Below are positions 37,021 to 46,926 of a DNA stretch of 64,000 nucleotides, piece by piece. The stretch is taken from assembly GCA_945878555.1 (NCBI GenBank), contig CAMDWI010000015.1:39735-103734 (forward strand). Direction: 5' to 3'. Both the position numbers and the translations under genes were made by a program. Under the pieces are notes generated by a model. The model was not told the origin of the DNA and did no database searches. It saw only the letters and a program-made list of their open reading frames with translations. Every line of letters starts with the position of its first letter. Within the stretch, counting starts at the first letter, position 1. This stretch comes from Klebsiella pneumoniae (lineage in GTDB: Bacteria > Pseudomonadota > Gammaproteobacteria > Eutrophobiales > Eutrophobiaceae).

Positions 37021-38541
37021 TTATTGCCGCGATCGTTCCACAATTTCGGTTTTCTCCAATGGGAGAGCGCCTAGGCTCAACAACAGGGAAACCAGTTCAG
37101 GATTACTACGACGCGGCCGTACATCAAAGTTTTCACCAAGACCTGCTGTAATAATCTGCTCGGCTATACTTAACGGCGATTGACCAAACAAATCCTTGGC
37201 ATCTGGATTGGCGCCGTGCTTGATCAGAAACTCGACAATGGAATCCGCGCCGATAAAGGATGCCGCATGTAGCGCCGTCATTCCGTATTCATTTGTGGCG
37301 TTTATATCACCACCGAGTTCAACTGCTGCCTTAACAGCCTCCAGAGCCTGTATTTCCAGTTCCTCAGGATAGCCATTCCAGTTATCGATGACGCGATCCA
37401 TGCCTGCTGCTGTCATCAGGGGTGTAGTACCGGCAATATAGTTTACCCGTCTTCCACTTCCACCAAGAAAAAAGACCGTTTCTGATGTTCTCAAATTGTG
37501 ATCCGCGCCACTCTTGGAAAGCAGACGAATGGCATCTGTATTTCGTTGCTGGGCAGCCAGGTAAAGAGGAGTTGCGCCCACAGGGTAGGTGCCGCCCCGG
37601 GTATCTACATCTATAATTCGTGTGACCGATTTGAGGAATGGCAAATCTGATATCGGATGTAACTCATGCTCTGCCCCGACTCGTACTATTCGGGCATTCA
37701 CATCGGCCCCTTTTTCAAGTAGCGCAGCCACAGATCCTTTCATATTCCGTTTCATGGCCGCGTAGTGAAGCGCGGTAAAACCCTTGTAATCAATCGCGTG
37801 CGGATCTGCACCCTGCTCCAGAAGGTATTGTGTCAGCTTATCGTGTCCGGCAGCAGCTGCTATCAATAACGGAGAAGACTTATCGTTGGAGATTTCATTT
37901 ACATCGACGTCCATCGACACCAGAATTTTTGCTGACTCAAGCTTGCCATTTAAACTGGCAAACAAGAGCGGTGTATACCCTCCTTTTGATCGGGCCCGTA
38001 AATCCGCGCCATGATCAATCAGAATTCGTGCGATCTCTGCATGTCCTTCTGCAATTGCCCACATAAGGGCTGTCTGATTCCTCTGAGACTCGGTAACATT
38101 CACATCTGCCCTGGCAGACAATAGCGCATTGACTATCTCTATGTTCCCGATTGAGGCAGCTGTCATCAGTGGCGTTTCCCCCATCGCGAGGGCAATATTC
38201 GGGTCAGCACCCGCCTGCAGCAAGCGCTGCACCATTTCAGGGTTTGCGTTGTAGGTGGCCACCCATAATGGTGTTGCCCCACCTTCGTCTGCCAGATTCA
38301 CATCCGCATTTGATTTTATCAACGTATCCAGCAGGTCCATATTGTCATGCTGTACCGCCCAATGCAGGGCGGTTGCACCGTCCGCTTGTTGTTCATTTAC
38401 GTTCGCACCGTCCTTTATAAGAACCCGTAGCTGATCAAGATCTTCGTTCCTTGCCGCATTCAAGAACCCGTCATTACTTCCACTTGCAGACGTACTGATG
38501 ACAATCAACATCGCCAACGCGATTATATTTTTTTTATTCAT
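37021..38541 (-). CDS. Secreted ankyrin-repeat protein, cassette C
   Basis: Protein of 506 aa with a signal peptide (LIVISTSASGSN). Ankyrin units begin near residue 30 (DGATALHWAVQHDNMDLLDTLIKSNADVN). After a linker (HELHPISDLPFLKSV) the shared VGATPLYLAAQQRN block starts, and the end is GMTALHAASFIGADSIVEFLIKHGANPDAKDLFGQSPLS. It lacks the Cys tail of A and D. GGGGGG lies 3 nt before the ATG. It follows DUF1552 by 45 bp and is the last gene of cassette C. Confidence 0.91.
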   Translation of the reverse strand: MNKKNIIALAMLIVISTSASGSNDGFLNAARNEDLDQLRVLIKDGANVNEQQADGATALHWAVQHDNMDLLDTLIKSNADVNLADEGGATPLWVATYNANPEMVQRLLQAGADPNIALAMGETPLMTAASIGNIEIVNALLSARADVNVTESQRNQTALMWAIAEGHAEIARILIDHGADLRARSKGGYTPLLFASLNGKLESAKILVSMDVDVNEISNDKSSPLLIAAAAGHDKLTQYLLEQGADPHAIDYKGFTALHYAAMKRNMKGSVAALLEKGADVNARIVRVGAEHELHPISDLPFLKSVTRIIDVDTRGGTYPVGATPLYLAAQQRNTDAIRLLSKSGADHNLRTSETVFFLGGSGRRVNYIAGTTPLMTAAGMDRVIDNWNGYPEELEIQALEAVKAAVELGGDINATNEYGMTALHAASFIGADSIVEFLIKHGANPDAKDLFGQSPLSIAEQIITAGLGENFDVRPRRSNPELVSLLLSLGALPLEKTEIVERSRQ

Positions 38542-38586
38542 ATTCCCCCCGCGAATCTGTGAATTTGTTTCTGACTTAGTACCTGC

Positions 38587-39945
38587 TCATATAGTCAATA
38601 ATTCAAGATTACCATTGCTATTGCCAAACTTGTCTACCGGCATGTTGGCCATATCCAGCATTCGCGTGTATAGATTTGCCAGCGGCGTACCTGCAGGATA
38701 ACGAATATGGCGTCCACCACCGATTTTCTCCTTGCCGCTGAAAAGTAATATCGGCAAATCCTTCGGCATATGCATATTGGCATCACCCAGACCGCCACCA
38801 AAAGTTATCAGGCTGTGATCGAGCAAGGTTCCGTCGCCGTCTGGCGTTGAACGCAATTTATCCACGAAATAGGAAAATAATGTCGCGTGATACAGGTTGA
38901 TTTTGCCTGCCTTCTCAATCTTTTGTGCATCACCCTGATGATGTGTTAATGGATGATACGGATCCGGCACTCCTATTTCAGGATAGGCCATCGTACTCAT
39001 TTCGCGTCCCATCATAAAGGTACCGACACGGGTCAAATCGGTCTGGTAGGCCAGCACCATCAGGTCAAACAATAACTTCGTGTGGTCATCAAAACGCCTC
39101 GGTATTCCGGCAGGTTTCTGCATATCGGGCAATTCACGTGAGGATTGTTCCTCTGCCATCTGGATCCTGCGCTCGACATCCCTGGTAGCATCCAGATACT
39201 GATCCAGTTTCTCACGATCAGAAGGCCCCAGTGTTTTCATCATGCGGGAAACCTCACCACCGACAAAATCCAGCAGGCTACGTCGCTCCTGGATACGCTC
39301 CAAACGCTTGGTCTTGTTGGTACTGTCACTGTCACCAAACAGTCGCTCAAACACGGCCCGCGGATGGTTCTGAATCGGCAGAGGGGTCGTTTCGTCCTTC
39401 CAGCTGATTGTACTGTTATAGGAACAACTATCACCGTCACACGATCCCACAATAGCATCGGATTCAATACCCAGTTCCAGCGAGGATAGCTGGGTATGTT
39501 TTCCGTACTCACTGGCAAACAACTGATCCAGCGATACGCCTACCTTACGTGCGGAGAACCCTTCTACTGACTGAACTACCGGGTGTACACAAGTCAGATA
39601 GCCTGCAGAGGCCCGCGGGTGTTCACCACCACGTTCACCCGCTATGCCCATGGATTCTTCATTATCAAGACCACTCAGGACGACCATGGAATCCCGGTAT
39701 TTGGCGAATGGTTCAAGTATAGGCGGTAACTCGAAATCGCTACCTACTGTCTTGGGGATCCATTTAGCGGGAATAGCACCGTTGGGAAAATAAACAAACC
39801 CGACACGCGATATCGACTTGCCTGGTGCACTACCACCAATCTCAGCAAAGGCTGGTACCATGGCATCCAGCATAGGCAGGGCTAGGCTGGCCCCGATTCC
39901 CCGCAATACGGCGCGGCGCGGCAAACTCTTTTTTAATATAATCAT
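38587..39945 (-). CDS. DUF1552 (HXXSHH) protein with Arg-Arg export signal, cassette C
   Basis: Protein of 452 aa with the Tat-like signal LPRRAVLRGIGASLALPMLDAM. The family motif appears as HPLTHH (YHPLTHHQG) and the second block as LLDHSLITFGGGLGDANMH. It has a Cys pair not seen in A and D (SCDGDSCSYN). Its start overlaps the DUF1592 stop by ATGA. The function is unknown; the export signal and strict pairing with DUF1592 point to a joint periplasmic role. Confidence 0.94.
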   Translation of the reverse strand: MIILKKSLPRRAVLRGIGASLALPMLDAMVPAFAEIGGSAPGKSISRVGFVYFPNGAIPAKWIPKTVGSDFELPPILEPFAKYRDSMVVLSGLDNEESMGIAGERGGEHPRASAGYLTCVHPVVQSVEGFSARKVGVSLDQLFASEYGKHTQLSSLELGIESDAIVGSCDGDSCSYNSTISWKDETTPLPIQNHPRAVFERLFGDSDSTNKTKRLERIQERRSLLDFVGGEVSRMMKTLGPSDREKLDQYLDATRDVERRIQMAEEQSSRELPDMQKPAGIPRRFDDHTKLLFDLMVLAYQTDLTRVGTFMMGREMSTMAYPEIGVPDPYHPLTHHQGDAQKIEKAGKINLYHATLFSYFVDKLRSTPDGDGTLLDHSLITFGGGLGDANMHMPKDLPILLFSGKEKIGGGRHIRYPAGTPLANLYTRMLDMANMPVDKFGNSNGNLELLTI

Positions 39946-42266
39946 GGCGTTGTTGACCTCCGCATCTGAAATGGTTGACTCTCCACAACATTCATAACAA
40001 TTGATGACAAGCTGTAATTATCCCGGGCGGATTCACTCATGACTTTTCGCACAGCTGGCATATCATAATATTCCAGCCCCCGGCCTAAACCATAGGTAAG
40101 CATGCGCTGGATAAATGTTCGTGCAAACTGTTCCCTGTCGTTCCATAGTGCCTCACGTAATTGGGCAGGCCCGCTAAACTGGGTTCCGTTCGGCAACTGA
40201 CCGGAAGCATCTATGGGTGTCTGATCCGTATTCATGGTTCGCCATCCGCCTATGGCATTGAAATTCTCCAGGGCCAGTCCCAGTGGATCCATCAAACGGT
40301 GACAGGTTGCGCAGACCGGATTTACCCTGTGCATTTCCATTCTTTCGCGCATGGACAGTTTTCGGGTCGTTGCATCTTCCTTAAGGGACGGTACATCCGG
40401 TGGTGGCGGGGGCACCGGGGTACCCATGATGCTTTCCAGCACCCACTTGCCTCGCAAGGTTGGAGATGTGCGGGTGGCATAAGAGGTAACAGTCAGGATA
40501 GAACCCTTACCCAATAATCCCCACCGCCCCTCGTCCTTGAGTGATACACGTCGGAAATGGCTGCCATGGACACCGGCGATACCATAGTGTTGTGCAAGCC
40601 GTTCATTCAGAAAACTGTAATCCGCAACCAGAAAGTCCAGAATACTCCGGTTATTACGTATAAAATCCTCGAACAGTAATACGATCTCCTTCTTGAAGGC
40701 ATCTTTCAGTGTGTAATCAAACTCCGGGAATACGGTTGTATCCGGTGGAGACAGAAGATCCAGATTTCGCACATGCAACCATTGCGCGGCAAAATTTTCC
40801 ACCAGCGCACCGGAACGGGAATCCTGCAACATACGATTGACCTGTTGCTCCAGAACCTCTGGTTCTCTTAACTTACCCTTGATGGCTATTTCCAGCAAGG
40901 TCTCATCCGGGACGCTACTCCACAGGAAAAAGGACAGTCTGGATGCCAATTCAAGATCACTTACCCGATATGCCGTATCCGGTTCGACATTAGCGGGATC
41001 CTTTTCTACGCGGAACAGAAAATCAGGGCTTATCAGAATCCCCTGTATCGCCAGACCTATCCCCGTATCAAAACTACCCTCCTTACGTCCCGTCTGGTAC
41101 AGGCCCATAAGTGGATCAAGATCAGTGTCTGATACAGGACGTCGATAGGCAAAACGGGCCAGCCTGGAGAGAATTTCTCTTGCGCACTCTGTTTCCTCAC
41201 CTGCCCGTTTCGGTTGACAGCTAAATATCTTGTTTCGACTCGGCGTCTCAACCATTCCGGAGGGATTGTAGGGTCCTTCAACCTCTACGCGTCCCACACC
41301 ACCACCAAAAGCAGTGTCCGGATTTCGATTGATCAGTTCCTCATTTTTGAAATTGTCCCGGAGAAATGTCACTGCTATCGTACGCATACCCGCCTTGACA
41401 GGTATCCGCACCTCAAAACCCTCATCAGTGTCCAGTACCGCAGGTACTGTAAATTGCTTGATTTTCTGCCCATCCACCCTGACTTCCATCTGTTTCGTCT
41501 CAGGGAAGCTGATGATTTTGCCGGCATACAAGCCAGAGAGGATCTGCCTCAGATGTGTCCTGATGACATATTCTCCCTCTACGGGAAAATAGTGTTTAAC
41601 CGCAATACCGCCTCGTGAGCCAAACGGTACATCATTACTTACGCGATCTGACTGTTCAAAATTGTCAGGTACCAGATAGGTCTCGATTACAGATGCCATT
41701 TCCGGGTCACCTATGGCCATACGACTGATTGTCTTTGCTGCTGACAAATAAGTCTCAAACATGACCGGTGAAAGGGTAAGTACATCTCCTATATTATCAA
41801 AACCGTAACGCGAGGCCGGGTCGGTGGGTAACAGTTTTTCCACATTGAAATCCAGTCCGAGGATGTCCCGAACGGAGTTGGCGTATTCAGCCCGATTAAG
41901 GCGGTGTGGCTGTGTGCGACCCGGATTTGGTTTTTCTGCCGCAACCTGATCCAGACCTGTCTGCAGATGATCAATTAAAAAATCGTATTCGTCTTCTTTC
42001 GGGCGTGGCATACCCTGAGGTGGCATAGATCTCGCTCGCAACCTGAGGATAACTTTCTCAAAGTCTGGAGCACCCTGTTCCAGCTGCTCTACATTACGCT
42101 TGTCGAGCAATAAACCAGCGGTGCGCAACGTTTCGTTATGACAGGTAACACAATATGTTTTTATCATATTGTTGGCACGTGCATTTTCAGCTGAAGCCAG
42201 CTCTTCACCAAATACACCATGACCAAACCCGAATGCCAGCACCAAAACCAACAATCTATAAGTCAT
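39942..42266 (-). CDS. DUF1592-type di-haem protein, cassette C
   Basis: Exported protein of 774 aa from the ATG at 42266 (MTYRLL), preceded by GGGGGGCGGG; an upstream ATG at 42299 would put that run inside the gene. Signal peptide FGHGVFGEE, haem motif CVTCH (39-43), DUF1587-like HRLNRAEYANSVRDIL, a central beta-rich region (PVEGEYVIRTHLRQ), DUF1592 ([19 protein letters not shown]), second haem motif CATCH before RLMDPLGLALENFNAIG, then DUF1585 (YGLGRGLEYYDMPAVRKV). It is the shortest of the four. Confidence 0.94.
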   Translation of the reverse strand: MTYRLLVLVLAFGFGHGVFGEELASAENARANNMIKTYCVTCHNETLRTAGLLLDKRNVEQLEQGAPDFEKVILRLRARSMPPQGMPRPKEDEYDFLIDHLQTGLDQVAAEKPNPGRTQPHRLNRAEYANSVRDILGLDFNVEKLLPTDPASRYGFDNIGDVLTLSPVMFETYLSAAKTISRMAIGDPEMASVIETYLVPDNFEQSDRVSNDVPFGSRGGIAVKHYFPVEGEYVIRTHLRQILSGLYAGKIISFPETKQMEVRVDGQKIKQFTVPAVLDTDEGFEVRIPVKAGMRTIAVTFLRDNFKNEELINRNPDTAFGGGVGRVEVEGPYNPSGMVETPSRNKIFSCQPKRAGEETECAREILSRLARFAYRRPVSDTDLDPLMGLYQTGRKEGSFDTGIGLAIQGILISPDFLFRVEKDPANVEPDTAYRVSDLELASRLSFFLWSSVPDETLLEIAIKGKLREPEVLEQQVNRMLQDSRSGALVENFAAQWLHVRNLDLLSPPDTTVFPEFDYTLKDAFKKEIVLLFEDFIRNNRSILDFLVADYSFLNERLAQHYGIAGVHGSHFRRVSLKDEGRWGLLGKGSILTVTSYATRTSPTLRGKWVLESIMGTPVPPPPPDVPSLKEDATTRKLSMRERMEMHRVNPVCATCHRLMDPLGLALENFNAIGGWRTMNTDQTPIDASGQLPNGTQFSGPAQLREALWNDREQFARTFIQRMLTYGLGRGLEYYDMPAVRKVMSESARDNYSLSSIVMNVVESQPFQMRRSTTP

Positions 42267-42624
42267 TAATTCCCGCCCCCCTACATTTGCTAATGACATC
42301 TTGCAAGCCGATGCTTGCAGATAGTATCTCTATTCAAGCCTTAAAGCCACATCATGAAAAGTAATCAGAATTGCGAATACATAATCAGATATTGTTGTAA
42401 TTTATCAACAATAAAATAACCCTCAACTCCGCATTTTCCAGCCCCAGCAGTAAATCAACCTGCATTGAGCCACTGAATTGTAAAGTATCAATCCGGAAAC
42501 AGAAACAGTGCCAATTTACAGTACCTGTATCAAAGTGTACCGGCGGAATTTGACACTTTATTAATCTGGCATTCCGCCCCGCCGGGTCGTGATTACAGGA
42601 CCCGGCGGGTGGAATTTTTAATGG
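42267..42624. other. Intergenic region between receptor C and DUF1592 C
   Basis: This 358-bp gap contains the strong hairpin after the receptor (42571-42615) and the probable promoter of the DUF1592-DUF1552-ankyrin genes of cassette C. It is AT-rich around 42360-42420. No gene is seen. Confidence 0.7.
42571..42615 (-). terminator. Strong hairpin after receptor C
   Basis: GACCCGGCGGG pairs with CCGCCGGGTC and the stem extends to ATTCC/GGAAT, around a 10-nt loop. It lies 10 bp after the receptor stop. No T run follows on the minus strand, so termination may be incomplete or factor-dependent. Confidence 0.65.
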
Positions 42625-45273
42625 TTATTTAAAGAAATTCATCTGGAACGATACGCCGTAGGATGTGAATGCATCCGGGCCCACTTCTGCACCGTCACTT
42701 GAACTGACCAGACCATCACCAACCAGGTCGAATTCGTCGAAGAGGGTAGGCCGGACTTCGAACAGGTTGCGGGCAAAGAAGGTCAGCGACCAGTTGTCTC
42801 CCACGTCACCAATCTCGAATGCCAGGTTCATGTCCTCAGCATCGTCATAGGAGACAGTCTTTGTAAAGTTACGGTTGTCGATATAACCGTCACTGGCGCG
42901 GAACGTCGCATTAAAATTACTGCGATACCCGTCCAGTATCGTCGGCAACTCCCAGTTCGCACCTGTAGTAAATGACCAGCTCGGAGCCCCTACGCCTTCT
43001 GCACCGGAACGATCTATAGTTCTGTTAGTGGGATTACAGATACCTGCCTCTACTTCATCGCCGGTACAGGTCGAGGCCGGATAGTTGGTAATGACGTTAT
43101 CCATCAGTGCACCGGAGACGGTCAGTACCAGATTGTCAGTGGCCGCGAAGGTGGTCAGTAATTCGATACCCTTGGTCCGCGAGGCACCGATATTCTGGGT
43201 CACATTACGACGCAGGAATTCGTCGATATTGGACACCTGCTGGCCGGTAATATCCATATAGTAGCCAACCAGGTCGGCCCGGAGTCTGCCATCCAGAAAC
43301 TCGCCCTTGGCACCGAGCTCGTAGTTCTCATATCTCTCGGGACCGAAGGTCCAATCTGTTATAAACCGGGTAATCTCGGTCACGCCAGCATCAAAGCCAC
43401 CTGCCTTCGTGGATTTTACCCATTTGGCATAGAGTGAGACCTCATCGCTAGGACGGTAACGCAAGACAACCTGCGGGTCATAATTGTTTTCCACATAGTC
43501 ACCCTGTACGTCCTGGGCACCGACCGCCAGTGTATTACCCCCGGAAGCGGATCCACACACGAGTGCATTCGCATACGTGGCCAGTTCTTCACAAGAGCTG
43601 ACGTACGGGGTACGGCCAATGATTTTTGCGCCGTAAAAACCATTCGGATTGCCAGCAGCTACAACAGGATTATAAGTCCCGTTGGTCGCTATCAAGGACC
43701 GTCCCAGAGGCATAAAGGTCGGTACACCGGTTACCGGATGTTCGACGATAAACATCGCCGCATAGTTATCACCCTTGCCGAACTTGTCTACGTGGGTATA
43801 TCGCATTCCCAGGTCCAGCGATGCTTTGTCATCAAAAAAGTTGTACGAAATGGTGGCAAACGCGGTCGACCATTCATTATCCGCCGAGGTTCTACTGCCC
43901 CGGATCTGGCGCTGACCATCGGTATTGACCTGGTGGTTAATCAGGTCCAGGTCCTCGATCTGATACGATGCACCGACCATCCATGAAAGCACACCATCGG
44001 TCGGCGAGGTAAGCCTCAGCTCTGTACTCCATTGATGTGAATTCTCGGCACGACCACGCGGATTGGTCATAAACGGCCCACCGGTGTTACTCGGGGTATT
44101 CCAGAACTTATGACGCACATAACCGGACTTTGAATTGACCTGGATACCATTAGCCAGTTCATAGTTCATATCCAGCAGACCATTCCAGCCGTCGGCATAG
44201 GAATCGTCGTCAAAATTACAACTCTCGAACCTGTCAAGCAATTGCAAACCGGTCACGGAACAGTTTGACGTCCATTGTGTGATGTCCAGCACGCCGTTAC
44301 AGTTGGTGCCACCGTTACCGCAGGTGATGCGACCCGGGAACAGGTTCGGACTCAGGTACGGACTGCTCTGCAGGATGCCGTAGTTGCCAGAGAAATCTCC
44401 CGGGGCCCCGTTGAAATTCGGCACGCTCGAAACACTTGCGATACCATCAACCAACACGCTTTCGCCCTGACGTCGGTCGAGCGTGAAACGATCCCGTACG
44501 AGTAAGTAGGCCTGGGGCCCGAGGTCATTTTCACTCATGCTGACCTTGGCGGTTGCCTGGAATTGATCATTCGGGGTCCATTGCAGGGTTACACGACCGG
44601 CCTTGGTCTCGCGCATCGGGAATTTAGCACCGGTCAAGTAGTCCGTCAGATAGCCTTCCAGGATGTCATACCGACCGGCGACACGGATACCCCAGGTATC
44701 ATTTATCGGTCCGCCAGCAGCACCTTCAATCTCACGGCTGCCAAAATTGGCCATTTCACCACGAATCTTGCCTTCCCACTCATCTGTCGGGCCGGCAGTG
44801 GTCATGTTTAATGCACCGGCACCGGCATTCTGGCCAAAAAAGACCGGCTGCGGACCCTTTAACAACTCAATCTGCTGCAGATCCATAAACTGGCCCTTGA
44901 CCATCGAGCCACGACCGTAATAGATACCGTCTATGAAGGTAGGTACACCCTGCTCCACTGCAAAGTTCTTGCTCTGGGTACCACCACCACGGACGATCAG
45001 ACCCTGTTCCTCACCCATATCGCGAACGACTATTCCCGGCGCAAAAGCCGACAGGTCTTTCAGATTATCAAAACCCTCGCGAGCGAGTCGATCGGCAGTA
45101 AACACCTCCAGCGATACCGGAACCTCCTGCAAAGATTGCTCACGACGCTGTGCCGTGACAATAATTTCTTCCAACCCCTGTGCGTTTACGACGCTGACTT
45201 GACCTGGAACTAATGATAACGCCAGCCAACACCAAACGATATCTCTGACTTTTCTGATTAAAAGCTTGTCCAT
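42625..45273 (-). CDS. TonB-dependent outer-membrane receptor, cassette C
   Basis: Receptor of 882 aa from the second ATG (MDKLLIRK), which places a GGGGGG run 6 nt upstream; the ATG at 45279 directly abuts that run. The signal peptide ends VVNAQ. The plug opens with LEEIIVTAQRREQSLQEVPVS and has GPQPVFFGQNA at 140-150, as in the other two receptors. The barrel shows WVKSTKAGGFDAG and ENYELGAKGEFLDG and ends SFQMNFFK with the usual aromatic C terminus. The ligand is unknown. Confidence 0.95.
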   Translation of the reverse strand: MDKLLIRKVRDIVWCWLALSLVPGQVSVVNAQGLEEIIVTAQRREQSLQEVPVSLEVFTADRLAREGFDNLKDLSAFAPGIVVRDMGEEQGLIVRGGGTQSKNFAVEQGVPTFIDGIYYGRGSMVKGQFMDLQQIELLKGPQPVFFGQNAGAGALNMTTAGPTDEWEGKIRGEMANFGSREIEGAAGGPINDTWGIRVAGRYDILEGYLTDYLTGAKFPMRETKAGRVTLQWTPNDQFQATAKVSMSENDLGPQAYLLVRDRFTLDRRQGESVLVDGIASVSSVPNFNGAPGDFSGNYGILQSSPYLSPNLFPGRITCGNGGTNCNGVLDITQWTSNCSVTGLQLLDRFESCNFDDDSYADGWNGLLDMNYELANGIQVNSKSGYVRHKFWNTPSNTGGPFMTNPRGRAENSHQWSTELRLTSPTDGVLSWMVGASYQIEDLDLINHQVNTDGQRQIRGSRTSADNEWSTAFATISYNFFDDKASLDLGMRYTHVDKFGKGDNYAAMFIVEHPVTGVPTFMPLGRSLIATNGTYNPVVAAGNPNGFYGAKIIGRTPYVSSCEELATYANALVCGSASGGNTLAVGAQDVQGDYVENNYDPQVVLRYRPSDEVSLYAKWVKSTKAGGFDAGVTEITRFITDWTFGPERYENYELGAKGEFLDGRLRADLVGYYMDITGQQVSNIDEFLRRNVTQNIGASRTKGIELLTTFAATDNLVLTVSGALMDNVITNYPASTCTGDEVEAGICNPTNRTIDRSGAEGVGAPSWSFTTGANWELPTILDGYRSNFNATFRASDGYIDNRNFTKTVSYDDAEDMNLAFEIGDVGDNWSLTFFARNLFEVRPTLFDEFDLVGDGLVSSSDGAEVGPDAFTSYGVSFQMNFFK

Positions 45274-45670
45274 CCCCATCCCCCCATTAAGTTGAACTAA
45301 ATAACCCTACATTTTTTCACTATCCCTAACCTGGTTATAACGTCTTTTTTACTCTTTCTTATATAACACGCCAGAATTAACTGTTTTATACACACCTTCA
45401 TTACCAACTTCAATTCGAGTGCACTGCAACAACAAAAAAGCTGATTCAGAAGATTGAAAGATATATACATCAGTTAAATAATTGCTGTCAACATCCTGTA
45501 CATCATCAGGTTTGCCCGACACCTGTTCCTGAATCTTGATAATCTATCTGTGTAACAAAAACCTGTTACCAGACTATGTCGCAGGTGTGCTCTCCCGAAA
45601 TCACGATAACCAATCATTCAAAAAATGTAATTCAATAAACTGTACGTGTTAATGAATATTCCATGTTTGA
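45274..45670. other. Intergenic region upstream of receptor C
   Basis: This gap of about 400 bp is AT-rich near 45300-45480 and should hold the receptor promoter. A segment at 45493-45514 matches one upstream of receptor D (59132-59153) at 18 of 22 positions. The hairpin after the lipoprotein gene sits at its far end. No gene is seen. Confidence 0.6.
45280..45285 (-). promoter_or_regulatory. G6 tract before receptor C
   Basis: Six G lie 6 nt before the preferred ATG at 45273, and a further GGGG lies directly before it. The arrangement fits a G-rich ribosome-binding site and supports the second of two possible start codons. Confidence 0.65.
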
Positions 45671-45679
45671 TCATGGAAT
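45658..45679 (-). terminator. Hairpin at the end of the lipoprotein gene
   Basis: Perfect 8-bp arms ATTCCATG and CATGGAAT enclose a 6-nt loop and overlap the stop codon. The minus strand continues with ATTCATT, a weak T-rich tail. Confidence 0.45.
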
Positions 45680-46372
45680 GGGTAATAGCGATTTCCGGTC
45701 ATAGGGAAGACGCGCATCAAAAGTATGAAGCAATATGGCAGTCTTTACATAGTTTCCCATATAGTCACAGAGATCGACCAGGTCGCGTTTCCCCACCTGT
45801 TTCAACACACGTGCATAGGTCTCTGAACTCACCTTTTTGTTCTGAAATATTTCCCGCCCTAACTGGATAATCGATGCTTCCTTTTCCGGCACACCAACCA
45901 GTGACTTGCGGTAACGTATAACATCAATAATTTCAGGATCCAGCCCTTCTTTCAACGCGACAGGTTCATGTAATGTCCATTCGAATGATTGATCCATTTC
46001 CCTGGATACTACCAGTCGCGCCAATTCCTGGATTCTCATGTCAACCAGCGATTTCTCAAGATCTCCGCTACCATGTAAACGTATACCTGAGGGTCCTTGT
46101 ATTCCAGCGCGTGTAATTGTGTCAGGCGAGGTGCGCTCGTCATAAATTGCTTTTTTTTCTGCATCCAGTTCATCCCTGTTGACAATAGGGAGTCGACTCC
46201 TGGAATCCGGATAAACGTCATCTGGAAGGGATTTGTTATAAGCTTCCTGCGTGATAGCAGAGGAAGCCGGTGTTTGCCTGGAATTCGAAGAGCCTGAAGA
46301 ACAACCCGATACAGAAATAATAACGGATATAACAATTATTGTATTGAAATAATAATCCAGACAGCACTTCAT
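45671..46372 (-). CDS. Carboxymuconolactone-decarboxylase-like lipoprotein
   Basis: Protein of 233 aa. The N terminus is a lipoprotein signal with lipobox VSGC (Cys24). Residues about 60-225 resemble the carboxymuconolactone decarboxylase/AhpD-like fold: RLPIVNRDELDAEKKAIYDE, then LARLVVSREMDQSFEWTLHEPVALKEGLDPEIIDVIRY and a second helical half. The redox CxxC of AhpD is absent and the E-W-x-x-H-E type motif is present instead, as in decarboxylase or dehydratase-like members. A membrane-anchored form of this normally cytoplasmic family is unusual. A GGGGAGGGGGAG site precedes the ATG. It belongs with the amidohydrolase pair of cassette C. Confidence 0.78.
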   Translation of the reverse strand: MKCCLDYYFNTIIVISVIISVSGCSSGSSNSRQTPASSAITQEAYNKSLPDDVYPDSRSRLPIVNRDELDAEKKAIYDERTSPDTITRAGIQGPSGIRLHGSGDLEKSLVDMRIQELARLVVSREMDQSFEWTLHEPVALKEGLDPEIIDVIRYRKSLVGVPEKEASIIQLGREIFQNKKVSSETYARVLKQVGKRDLVDLCDYMGNYVKTAILLHTFDARLPYDRKSLLPIP

Positions 46373-46496
46373 ATACTCCCCCTCCCCTGATTTTTGAAAA
46401 GCAGAATGCCCTACTGTAAGTCTGAATCATGTCATAAGACAAAAAGCATCCGGCTCTGGCGCAAAATAATATTCATGGTCTTAACAAGGGCAGGTT

Positions 46497-46847
46497 TCAT
46501 TGAAAGCGTTTTACTCTATAAAACCTGTAAATAAACCCGCCTAGTAATACAACAATGATTCCGACAGCAATTATTAAAAACATGTTGACGGGTGACGGAG
46601 ATACTGAAGAGATATCACCAACCGTACTGGTCGTTTCCTGCGCAGCAGAGGTGGAGGATATCCCTTGATCCTGACCTGAATCTTCATTTGCCGGCTTGCT
46701 TTTAGTGATATAAAAGCCGGTCTCAGGATCAAGTTCGCTGTAAGGAGTTATAAGCTCCTCATCCCCTGACCATGCCCTGTTGAACGGTAGCAACACCACA
46801 ACACATATCAATAGTAAATTCAGGGTAATTCGCAATATATTAATCAT
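46497..46847 (-). CDS. Small signal-peptide plus C-terminal-anchor protein, second copy
   Basis: Protein of 116 aa with a signal peptide (LPFNRAWSG), the segment GDEELITPYSELDPETGFYITKSKP, a Ser/Thr/Gln-rich linker and a C-terminal membrane helix (MFLIIAVGIIVVLLGGFIY) with a basic tail. It is paralogous to the protein at 11861-12232. As there, it directly follows an amidohydrolase gene (79 bp gap). The shared DP-x-TG-(Y/F)-(F/Y)-I motif may be a binding face. Function unknown. Confidence 0.8.
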   Translation of the reverse strand: MINILRITLNLLLICVVVLLPFNRAWSGDEELITPYSELDPETGFYITKSKPANEDSGQDQGISSTSAAQETTSTVGDISSVSPSPVNMFLIIAVGIIVVLLGGFIYRFYRVKRFQ

Positions 46848-46926
46848 GAGACCCTATAATCCATGAAGACTGTATCAAGATCATTATGTCATTACACTAC
46901 GAGACGGATGCTTGAAATACTACTCA

